64,000 nt of DNA from Lepidurus packardi. Lineage: Eukaryota; Arthropoda; Branchiopoda; Notostraca; Triopsidae. Shown piece by piece: positions 35,901 to 47,900 of the stretch. How positions within the stretch are numbered: the first letter of the stretch is position 1; every line of letters begins with the position of its first letter. Below the pieces are notes generated by a model. That model was not told where the DNA came from and searched no databases. It was given only the letters and a program-made list of their open reading frames with translations. Made by a program: the position numbers and the translations under genes. The stretch lies in NCBI GenBank assembly GCA_023053545.1, contig JAKZAN010000001.1, positions 6,096,565 to 6,160,564 on the forward strand, read 5' to 3'.

Positions 35901-38900
35901 CAGTTTCTTTCTTTTTAGCCTGGGTCGATATGTAGAGCCGTAATATTCTCCTAAAAACCACATTTTGTATGCCTGTCCACGATCGATCCTTACATGCTGG
36001 TCATTTACGAATTCTTTTCTTTGGTTTTCTCATGTTTCTCATTTAGAAAAGTTTTTTCCCTTTTTAGCAAGGTCGGATTCGGGATTGTTACCCATTGCAA
36101 TTACAACAAAGTCCCAAATTGAGCAAAGCTCTGGATTATCAGATAACGTGACTCATCTCTTAAACTCTAGAGCAGTTTCTGAGTTTATTTAGTCGGATCT
36201 GGAAAACCAAAGTTTAGTAGCAGAGGGAAAAGATGTAATAGGAAGGAGTGCGCACCAGCCAGGCTTTTCCCAAGATATATGCTTGAGATCTTTTTGTACA
36301 CCCTTGTAGTATACGGCAGCAGTGCGTGTTTGTCAATCCTAGTCTGGGCGTCGTGACGCCAAGGACGCCTTTTGCACAGGTGTTGTTGGCAGAGAAGGGG
36401 AAGCTGGTATTCAAGCATAGTTTGAACACGGACGGAAACAAGGCAAGGTCGCGTACCATGCAAATGACGTTTGTTCCTATCGGTACACAGAAACTTTAGA
36501 ACCCGCCTTCGATTATAACGGTAAAATAAAATAGCAAAGTAAAACATCGTAAATTCTTACCACACATTGTAAGTTGGGTTTCCACGCCTCACGAAACTTT
36601 CTTCAACATTTTTTGAGAGTTTTGTGAACTTTGGTAGGGGGGGGGGACACAATTGTGGTTTTGGCGGAAAACTTGGACGTGTGTGTCCGCACATGAGATT
36701 TACAGTCACGGTCAGTGTTTCTGTATGGAGGTTTGAATGCCACGTAGCGAGTTGGAATCTAGAGCAGTTTTATCCATGTGCTCATCATGCTAATTACCCT
36801 GATGGGGCTCCAGTATGCACACATGACTTAATCAATAGTCGTTTTGCAAGTCTTATCATAGTTTTGCTCTGGTGCCAGACTGGTGCTGTGGCGGGACCAT
36901 TGTAGCTTGTAAACTTGAAGATTGCTAAGCGAGTTAGACAGTGAAGAGCGCAGTGTTTCATGAAACAGGACCTCGGGTGGACATTTTTTCGAGGACAAAC
37001 TTATTCAAATGGGTTCCCATCAGCGAGTGCTCGTTCAGTACAGGCTCTGAGTTACGCGATTCTAACTTCTCAACTTGTGCTATTTCTCCAAGTTTTTTTC
37101 GCCTGAACATTGTGCTCCTAGTGTTTGGAAATCAATCGAGGACGGTTCTGATCGTTTTGATTCGGACATTCCATTTTCTCGTGCTATGTGAGTGGATGTT
37201 TGTGTGTGTGTGTAGCAACCGTAACCTCACATCGCGCCTTGACTTTATTGACAGAACTGGTGAACTTTTCATCAGGAATGTTATGTCGATACAGGGATGA
37301 TCACAAATTGGATCCAAGCACAAGGTAAAAATAGCCAGTGGATCCTTGACTAAACGCCGTTCGACCAATAGATCTCGCTCTTTCTGGACAGGACTTTTTT
37401 TTATAGCATAGTCTGTTGTGTAATGGAGTGGAAATTTGTTGGCTACCATCAGCTGATTAACGAGAGCATTGTTTTCGTCCTGAGTCGCTTGAGTAATGTT
37501 CCGTTCAGTTGGACGGTGGGATCATTACAGACGATCTCCCTGCAGTAAAACTATGGCTAGCTTTCACTGACTGAGCTTCTCTCGCTGCACACGTTCGCTG
37601 AGAAAACTTTCTCGTTTTATGGGTGACAGTAAAACGGTATTGCGATGCTGGGATATCCCATCCTGCTAAGCTTGGAGGAAGTTCTAGAAGAATGCTGTGA
37701 TTCTGAAAGATGCCTAAAAAACTATAAAAATATGCGTACTTTCTCTGGAGTGCCTTCATAGTAATGGCGCAATACTTTCTAGAAAGTCAGGGCGACGCTG
37801 GCAACAAGGAAATGTTGTCATCATCATTGGGCTGACGGCAAACGCGAACTTCCCAAGACCAGATCGGTGAACCAGGGTGGAGATGTTAAAAAAAGACGCT
37901 TTACTTGCATTGTTCATCTAAGAATTAGTGTGAGGGAAGTACTTAAGAAGTGTACGATGCACGTAGAACATCTTCCGTGATTATGAGGGTTAGGGAGAAG
38001 GAGACACCAGCAAAAGTAAAACCGGGGCCACAAGGCGTGATAGCCTTTGTCAATTTAGCTAATGACATGCTTTGTCAGGAATCGGACTGCGGCGTTGCAT
38101 CCTTCTGCGATGCGAGCATGAAATCCTAGCTTGTTTTGTGAAGTAAAAGGGCCAAAGTTCCAACTTGGCTAGCTCTCTATTCCAAGTGCTATTGTTATAG
38201 GCGCGACGATAAGGCACCAAGTTTTAGTTGTGGGCTTTCACTCCGAGGGATTGTGGAGGAGAATTTTATTTTCATTCGGGAATTCCTGACAGTTTTGATA
38301 GTGAGTTTACAATCCCAGAGAATACTTTGTCGGGAGGGAGTTGGGAGTTGGTAGCGTTCTATAACCTTGTATTTCTTTCCTATTGCCTGCGGATTAGAGT
38401 AGAGGCGGCATAATACGAAAATGTCTTCCTGGACTCATCCATCCGAGAAAAAGCTGCACTGTTAGGATTACAAGTACTGATGTGGGGGGAGATTGGAGAG
38501 AGCAAAAAGAGCTGAGCTAATAGGCCCAAGACTTTTTGACTGGGGTGTTCTTGAATGGAATTGTGCGGAGGGCTATACCATTTTCTTGTCTCTTGTATAA
38601 GCAGAAGAAGGAAAGTATAAGGGTTGCACAAGCTTTAGAATCCGTCATCGATCTCGGAAACGTAGCTATAGAGCGTACTTCTTTTCTCTCGGTCCCCGTT
38701 TCTCTTTATGGCGTAAGACAGCGTCGAGGACAGCTTCTGAATGTTCATGTTGCAAGGCGCCGAAAGAAGACCAAAACGACGTATTTTTTTCCTCTTTAGT
38801 TGGTTTGAGAGGTGGGAGCCTCCTTTTGGGGGGTAGAAGCTGCCTGTTTGGGCTTACAATGGCTCGTAAAAGATAATGAGGAGCATTAACTGTGTACATT

Positions 38901-41900
38901 TTTTATGCAACGGGGAGATTTTCTGCTTTTGATTGTGTGTATAATGCGTGTAATAATGTTTGGGGTCCTTTCTTTCTTTTCGCAGGTAAGCCAATTTGGT
39001 CAAACTGGATATTTTAGCTCATTCTCGTAAGTGCCAATGTTTTTCTCTTTTGTTCTCTCTTCTTTTTTGCTAACCAAATAAGTTGGCAAGTTCAGAGCAT
39101 GCAAGGAGGTTTAGAAGACTAGAAGCTATAATGTTTTTTTCTCCTTTGAGGAAAACCTTGACGAACGTTCATTTGCGTTCAAAAGGGCCTTTTTGACATT
39201 GTGACAGCCCATAATGTAAGTAATTGTGGTGACAGGGGTGGGACGGGTCATGTCTTTCCGTGGCCTTAATTTCTTATGAATGAGTTCTCTGCGCTGGAGT
39301 GTCATTTGTCTTACGCTTTGGGTCTGCCCGAGCCATCCTGCCCCCAAACCTCATTTGTCACAACGGAGCAAAGATTCAGAATAACGTTTAATACACAAAA
39401 GAAAAAAAAAAATATCCATGTTATTATCGTCGCCCAGAATAGTTCTCACTTAACCTTCTGCGTGTTCGAAGCTTTATGAATGGGGGCCGGACGAGCAGAT
39501 AAAAGACCTTGGTCAACCTGGTTTTCTGAATGTCACTCGCCATCGAAGGAATTTAGAACAGTTTCTCATCTCTTTTGACTATGCGCGGCGTCTAGAGCTA
39601 TATTTAGGTAGTAGGCGGTAATTTTGTCCACCGTGACCAAATTTGTGAATATAAGATTGGACCGTTTGGTGGTCGTATCTATGGAGAGTTAAGCCATTAA
39701 TCGGGAAATAAAGCCAATAATCAGTGCAATTAATCGGTAACGCGTTATGGGGGGGAGTTCATCCAAGGTTTCGGAAAGAACCATGCTATTTATCAGGAAT
39801 AATCGCGTGCGTGACTTGTGCTATTAGATAAGGACCACATGGCATTAAACTTGAGGCTTTGGCTTTTCTGACCTCGATGGGTGGATATGATAAACGAGCG
39901 AACAACGGTGGGGTTTGGTTGACCGTTACAAAAGGGTTAAAAGGTTAAATGGAGTACCCAGCGTTTCGCTGGTGTCAAACGATTTTCTGTTCGGTAGCCC
40001 AAGTATTGCCTTTACGGCTACAGCGTTATAAAAAGAAGGATAGGGTTTCTAAACTTTTATTGCTATGTATTTCTATGTTTGTAAGTGAATAAACTAATGA
40101 GCTTGTTTTTGTCTTGTTTCGTTTTGCAGGTAAATCTTGGGCTGACCGGTGGAAAACATGGGGGCGATTTCTACCCCACCATGCAGATACTTCTACTTCC
40201 CTGAGTGGTAGCACCCTCGTACCTTATTCAAAACTACCTGATTCTGGGGTACAAGTAGTCGTGTCACCAGCATCCTTTTCAGACTCTTTGTCTGCTCACT
40301 TACCTTCCTCTCTTGTCCCCAATCACCAACGCAGCAATCCTGCTTGCTATTACGATCTCGTCTTGCGTTGCTATCGACGACAAGAACAGCAGGTATCACT
40401 CTAAATAACAAACGCAAAAGTTGACTGTTTGTTATTGTTCTCAAACCCACAACAACATTGGTCTTAAGGCTCAATTGCTTCGGGTTCAACCTCAACGCCT
40501 CATATGTAAAAGTCAGTGGGGTTTCTTCGCCGTAGGGACCTTGTTTGGCTCTTTATTCCCTCCTTGGATTCGCCGTTTCGAGGATAGTATCGTGCAATAC
40601 TGTTTTCGTTTTCCTAGAGTTCCGGAGTTTCAGAGCAGTAGCAGTTTATGTAGCCGTTTATAGGCCCGAAATAGGATCATTGGAGCTAGCGACGAAAACA
40701 AGAGACGCTTCAAGGTAGAAGGTAAGGGAGCTGTACTGTAAGCCATGAAGCTAGCGGTATTGTCCCAATAAGGCTTATGACATGAAGAGCTGTCTCGTTT
40801 AAGTCGGTGGTAGCAGGAGCAAGCGACGGGGAAGACGATATAGCGCCCCCAAAATGCTCCACGACGTGCCACTCGACGCGAAGCAATTAGTCCGCCAGGA
40901 ATGATGTCAACCCGCTGCACGTTTAGCGTCTTGCGCATGGGTCGGGCCACGGTCAAGTCCCATTTGAATTGACCTTTTTTCGCTTTGTTCATGTATGCAG
41001 TATTCGACCACTTAAAAGCAACATAGCAGCTTTGTGGAGGTACTACAATGAAATCGCTGTTTCGTGACGTGTCTCGGAGGGTTGGCAGGGCAGTCGTAAC
41101 ATACCACATTTAGGACAGTGTTCCGGATCTTTTTTTTCGGATCTTGGATCAGTTTCGGTCATTGGTCAACTTTCTGTTGATCTGATCCGATCAAAGGCTG
41201 CAAAATTACAGAAAATCTAAATCTGGATCAGGAAAGATTCCGATCCGATCAAAGATCGGATCATTTTATGGAAAACCATAATAAGAATAAACTTTGGATA
41301 AAAAAAAAAATAAAAAAAATCATAAAATAAAAGTCGAACTGTCGCCACTAGATGGCCTGATGTAATCGATAAATTTCCAAAAAAATCGATCGCTTTTTTG
41401 GGAAATTTATCTTTCGGATCTTTTTTGAAAGATCCAGAACACTGATTTAAGAGCCAGAACGTTAGTTTTTCCCTGTGAGCAGGATTTGTAAAACGTGTAA
41501 AACGTTCGATTCGAGGAGCAAGAACGCAAGAGAACATGTTGAGACGAAGAAGGAAAAGGGAAGACAAAACGGATATGACTTCAAGTTGTATTTGTTACAG
41601 TACAACCTTGCAATTTAAACACGCCAATGGGCGTACAATAGGTTTAGGACAAAGTTAGGACCCAAGTTTCCCTATGCGTGATTTTCTCAGACAGCCAGGG
41701 ACAAGCTATGAGTTGTACCCCATTCTGTCCCTTTTCACAAATTCACATGCACATCCTTGTGGGCTTGGACTAGCTACAAAGCCGGGAAGACATGCAAAGT
41801 CAGGTCTTTTGTTTTCTTCGTTTTAACGTAGTTCCATGTGTTGCTAGGAATCCAGGAAAAGACGTCAACGGGTTACAATGCTCTTATGCTGTTTATACTG

Positions 41901-44900
41901 CTCAAGGACTCGTTTGAGGGGGGATTGTCCAAATCTTTAAACCTCTTGAAAAGTTAGACAGAGGTTGTCCCCCTCCGAAGCTAGGAAAGTGCTATGTTTT
42001 TGCTTTACCGGTTGTGAAAGCTTACAAACATGAAAGTGTTTCATTTATGTCACGTGTTTTCTCGACGTTCAAATGCCTTGTACACCTTAGCAACATTCGA
42101 TTTCATAGGCACTTTAAGGAGGTTTTCCATTTCGCTGACTCCTTTGGTTAATGATTTCCTTGGGGTGTCTCCTCTAACCCATGTTACTCGTCCACACATT
42201 GAATCAGATCTCCCATGACTTGGATATTCTCATGTCGGCCATATACGCTTTATAGATTGTAGGATGCGTCAATTCGAAATCAAGCTCTTACCGTTTCTTC
42301 TATCAGTTTCTTATCTTGTATACGTCTTATTAACGCTTTTGTTCTTTATAGCCTTGACTAGGCTGCAAATAGGCAGATAGATCGAGAGTAGCAAAGAAAG
42401 GAGGGTAACCTTGCAAACTTTTGGGTAAAATACCTCGCTCTAGGTCAGAAAGAATACGAAAACAGTATTATCATGCAGCTCGTGGAGCTCAGGGAGCAGG
42501 AGGAAGGCTGTTGAAGGCTACAAGCACTCACCTGTGATGGCAGTCACTCTGGAGACTTGATGATGTATTGACCCTCGTTTACTTCTAGATATTGCTGTTT
42601 ATATCAGGGCCGATAAAGTCGTAGCTAAACTTCGTGGTTGGTGGGAATTAGTGGTTGCATTTGCGTTTTCGATGCGATTCTGGGAGGGGAACCTAGGAAA
42701 GTTTTCCAATGACTGAGTTCTTAATGGAAAATCGGCTGTGTTCTTGCTGAATGACAAGCGTCGCAAAGGGTGCTTTTTATGTGCACAGGTGTGAATCACA
42801 CACAAGTTGTGGTTTAACCATTACATACACCCCTGCAGCTGAGGCTCTCGTTTTGCCCATGCTTCTAAAAACGTTCTGCGTATAATCGTCTGTTTATCGT
42901 CTGAAGGTGTGAACTGCATGGGGAAAGGGGCCCTGAAGTGCCGTTTTCGTTCGTCTGAAAAAAAGGTTTCTGGTCGTGATTAAATTAACATTTCGATCAA
43001 AGTTACGACACGGATAGCCCTCCTCCGATTTGAAAGGGTTTTACTAGACTCGACGTAGTTTGTAATCATGGTAAGTAGAGCAGTGCTTTCAAGACATCCG
43101 TAGAGTTATGTGCAGCCGCATGAGGCCCTGTATACTAGGGATTCAGTAAGGCGGTTCCAACAAAACAAGCTCCGTTATTCGGGGTACAGGGTCTAACTAT
43201 TTGTTGTCGGGGTGGGGGAAGTTAATTATTCCTAAAGCGCGACAGGTACCATAGGCAACATTCCATAAAAGCAAGGACATTAACCTAGCTTGACCCTATA
43301 CCTGACCTGTTTTTCTTGTATTAGGAACAGGAAGGCTATAAAGGGACGGGAATAACCCCCTTTATCCCAAAGGCAGGGATCTTCACAACCTGCACCGTCC
43401 ACCAATGTTGTAACTGTCTTGTTGTTCGCGTTTTCCGCGTTTCCGTGAAATCATGGTTACTCAATTCAGTTAAGGTCTTTTAAGGAAGCTAAACAATCGA
43501 ATTTTGCTAAGCGAATACTGAACTCTACAATTGCAACGGAACCGTGCGGATTGCTGGTTGGAGAGGTGCTGCCACCATCTTGAAGTTTTGGGTATTGGCA
43601 CAGGTTGGCTCCGTGGAAGCATTTGCCGATCAATAATTGACTAGCCAGGGTATTTCTGGCTAAGGTCCGACTTCCCCATTTTGCTAGGAAATTTTTTAGG
43701 CGAGAATTTAGAAAAACGTCCCAGGAAAACAATACTGTTTTCTTATATACAGTGCGGCATGCTGCAGTGGTAACTATGGATCAATGGGGAGCAGAATGGG
43801 ATACAGTCGCTAAGTTTTGAACTCGAGATGAAACGAAATTCATCGCAAAAGGGATCGTGGGGGAGAAAAACGATATGGAAATAAAAGTTAGGAAGATCTC
43901 GAGGGATACGAGGAGGAGGAAAAAGCTTGCTTTGGTGTGTTGCAGGCCTTTAATAATGCAAGCACTTGGTTTGTTATTTTTTCCCCCGGGAAATCCTTGA
44001 TAAGGTACAGCACATTTGATAAGGGGGAGATATTGAGGAAACCCATACCTGTGACAAAAGATAACTACTGAATTGTAAAGATTAACACGGACAGTTGAGA
44101 CCACCGATATGAAATGTCCTATGTGGCGTAAAAAACTAGTTTGATTCGCTTTCTTGCTTGTTTTGGACTTGAAATCCTCGCACACGAGATTTGCTGTGCT
44201 GTAATATATTAAGAGAATCAGTGTCAAGGTACTGTACACTGGTGTGCAAAAAGCAGTCATGCCTTTTGAGAAGCCTCCTAGCTTCCTTCGCTCCTTGAGT
44301 GAATTATCGACACTATTATGGAAAGAACGGGGGTTCTGGGCGGCGGAAAGTTTGACCGAAGCTCCAGACATTACTCAGCCTTGTGTCGAACGGAATTCGC
44401 GATTGCAATTGTTTGACATCAAACCCGCCCCAGTTCCAGATTCATCTGTTTTTAAAAAACCTATCCAACTTGTTCCTGTGCAAAGAAAAAAGGCGTCCCG
44501 ACGTCATAGAGGATTTTGCAGAGTAAGAACTAAATCTTTGAACAACCATTTACGGTTAGCCGACTGCTGAGCTCTCCGGTCATTATCATAAGCTTTCCTT
44601 TTTAAAAAAATAAATAAAAGAAAATAACATCTGGTTAGACAACAACACGTAAGGAATCGCGGTAGCTAATGATGCTCATATTTTTTTTGGTTATTGCAGG
44701 AAATCAGTGCGCCAGTAACCCCACACAACTCTGACTGCGTGTCACCAAATCCTTTTCGTGTTAGCGACGACTTAATCATCCACAGAGCAGAAGCCAGATA
44801 CCCACCAGGTATATTTCTATAAATACTTTGTATTTTTTCGTTACATGTATTAACGGTTTGTATGTCGGGTGTTGGTTGTTGATATTGTTGATAAATAATA

Positions 44901-47900
44901 CCGGAGAGGGGGGGGGGGGGAGAGTGAAAAAAATTCAAGTCAATTAGAGGTCGTTTCAATGAGCAGAAAATTTATTGGGACCACCAGGGATAGTATATTC
45001 GTGTAAATAGTCGGCGCCTTAATCAAGTATCGATAGGATATTTTTCTTTTTCCACTCGCCAAACACCGTACGGCACCAGGAGGAGCCCGAGCAACGTAGG
45101 GAAATCGATGAAGTCTGAGTGGCGTGGTATTCCGTAATGCGAACAGGAGCGGAATTGCTTCCTCCTCTTTACCCATGTTTAGATCAACTCGCCAACTAAA
45201 AAGCGAGAGGAGAAGAAGACTGTGAATGTTAGTCCTAATATGCCGCAAGTTAATCAACCTGGACGGATATGATGTTGAAATATCAACAAAATGGTAATTA
45301 AAGGAATTTAGTATTGATTTCATGACTAGTTTGGGGGGAGAGGGGAAGAGAGCCAAGAGATATTTCAAATTTAGTTACTGTATATCATACTTCTTCAGAC
45401 TTTATCGATTTTCGATCAGTTTTTTTAATTTAACACAAAAGGTGAAATCACATCTAATGCGCAGTGGACTGTTTTTACGGAGCTTACAAATAGTTTTGCG
45501 GAAAACCTGGATGTTGTTTTCTAGCTTCTTTTTTTCGTTACGAAACACTTGATCTGAAAGCATGGACGATCCGACTGAACACCGAAAGGAAATTTACTGG
45601 AGAATGCTAATGACAGTGATAAATTGAAGGGGTCTGTTCAGCTTCTTTTCTTGAATTCACTTAGAAAACGTAAGCGATGTGTCTAACCGTGCCATGCAAT
45701 TAAGCCTAAGAAAAGTTTTCATTTCCAGCTCCGGATGAGGTAGGAGATTTTAAAGTTCATTTGATTAGTTTTTGAGTGTTGTCAAGAATTTATTGCTGTC
45801 AACAGGCGCACCAGGTATTGCTAAGAGATACGATTCGGAATGGCGTAGTAACCATGTGCGCTGTTGAATGCTACGAGCAACTAATGAACATCATACTTAC
45901 TCCTTGCAGAAAATTATAATTTGAAATTATAGAAAATTATGTAATTAATTTGATAAGTTTTTAGTGTTGTCAAGTATTTATTGCGGTCAACAGGAGCAGG
46001 TTTGCAAAGAGATACGATTCGGAATGGCCTAGTAACCTCATGTGCGCTGCTGAATGATGCGAGCTATTAATGGATGTCATATTTCTCCCTTGTATTGTCA
46101 GGTTTGAATGGGCAATCAGCATCTGGTGTCGCGATATCTTTACCGGCCATTAATTGCTTGTCTGACTGTGACGTCGACGAAGGTGACAAACGCGAGGAAG
46201 ACGTCGCAACGCCTAAAAAGTAACCACACATTTACTGGTTTCCTTCCATGTAGCCAGAGAAGATTTGCTAGACGCGTTGCCTAGAAAAAAAATCATTTAT
46301 ATATAAAAAAGAAGACATCTTTTGAATTACAATTCTGCAGATGGAGGCGAGTGCGAGGTAAACTTTAAAGCATTAGGTAGTCTTTCTGTTGCTGTCTCGG
46401 CAATTTTGGGTCATCGACAGGAACTTAGGCATTGGCGTCACTGGCATCTGTTGGATTTCTTTTTCTTTTTGATAAATATATTGATTTCGCTCCTATAGCG
46501 TGCCTAACACATATCCATAACTTACGGCTATCGCGTTTTTCGTCTTTTTTCTTTATTTTGTTTATAGTTCTAAACAGAGCACCGAGCCCAAGAAAGTTAC
46601 CAAACTGAAACGTCGGAAAGCGTACTACAAACACCAGAAAGATGTAAGTAGTTTATGCTTTATGTGACTAACACCAGCTTCAGGGAGCTTCTAGTCCATG
46701 CGAGGAGCCATATGTGTCCGGCCATTACAATTTGTTCTAGTGTACGCTTTTACAATATTAGACATCCGCGGAGTCGCCGTCGTACATTGACCGTAATATG
46801 CTTTTGTTCCTTTTGTAAAAGCCTACCTTGGCTGTGTGCTGTATAACAGCACTGTAAAAGAATTGCGCTGCGAAGCTGGGACAATTTTACACGGTTTGTC
46901 CCATGGACAAAAACCCTTTCAGTGTTCCGAATCAGAAAAAAATTACAGAGGGCGGAACACGGATGTCAAAGGCAAGTTATGGTTGCAGAAATCCCTATGG
47001 CCTTTTCAGAGGCAATGTTAAAAGTGCCCTTTTCTGAACGGGTATTAACAGCATTGTTTTCTAGTGATCCGTCAGATTTTTGCGTCTTAGCTGTTGCTTT
47101 TGGGACAAATGACGTACGATTACAACTGACGTTGATCTTAGTTAGCTAATCCGCTTTCTTTTCGTCAATATCTCTCCGTTCTGAAACACAACTTACGCAA
47201 ATGGCTCATCGATTATTCGAGTAGCTGATCGAAGGCACGGATCTCAGTTTTTAGCCTTTGCTACCTCTCCCACTCTTACAGTCAGACACAAGAAGAGAGG
47301 GAAACAAGCGAAAGGACAGTTTCCCTATCGAGCACTTGGAAAAAATCTCGTCTTAGCAAAACTGTGAGAGGTTCCCTGCCTCTCTTTTGTGAAAACTCCC
47401 TATTATGAAAAGCTAGCAAGCGTAGAAAAATTGAAAGCGCTTTCGTGAAAGAGCAAAAGGTGACCGTATATAGCTAAGTTGTACGCAAGGTCTTAGGGAG
47501 CTGTTTTCCATGCACCATTGTGAAAGCGTCGCCTTGCCGGCGTCGCGACGCTCACTGCCCAGGGGAGAAATTGCCGCAGAGATCAGTTGAACGGCTGCAG
47601 CCTCCCCTACCGGCTGTCTGTTTGTACCTTTCCTCTCCAAATTGCATGTTAGTCGCATTCTTTCATTGCTCAAGTGTGAAAAAAAATTCCCCAGACGGCG
47701 TAGCTCCTGAGTGCGGTAATTTGAGGAATTCAGTACGGCAGAGTTATTCGGAAAGGATCATTTGGCTCCGGAAGAGTCCGTATGTACGATCGCTAGTGTG
47801 AACGTACAACACCTGTCATGGTAACTTTAATTACACGAGCTAAAGCAAAAGGGTAGCAACAACAAGACGAAGCCTGTAATCGTTATCATGTGGTCTCTGT

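Larger units (their letters stand above)
24014..44258 (+). other. Large 5' introns of the PLEKHG5-like gene
   Basis: About 20 kb of mostly intronic sequence around small exons (30027-30149, 34438-34521, 40130-40392). I find no independent gene. It holds the foldback and hAT-like elements listed separately, GT-rich runs (about 27842-27860, 37198-37213), homopolymer C at about 29775-29786 and G at about 36638-36647. The alternative first exons suggest that regulatory DNA is spread here. Confidence 0.5.

Noticed and set aside
43781..44371. 196-codon minus-strand reading
   Set aside because: Hydrophobic, low-complexity translation of intron sequence, partly antisense to the alternative first exon at 44259; no family match recognised.
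46339..46355. 17-nt microexon candidate in PLEKHG5
   Set aside because: It has AG and GT borders but would shift the frame between exons 46219 and 46568, which join perfectly without it.
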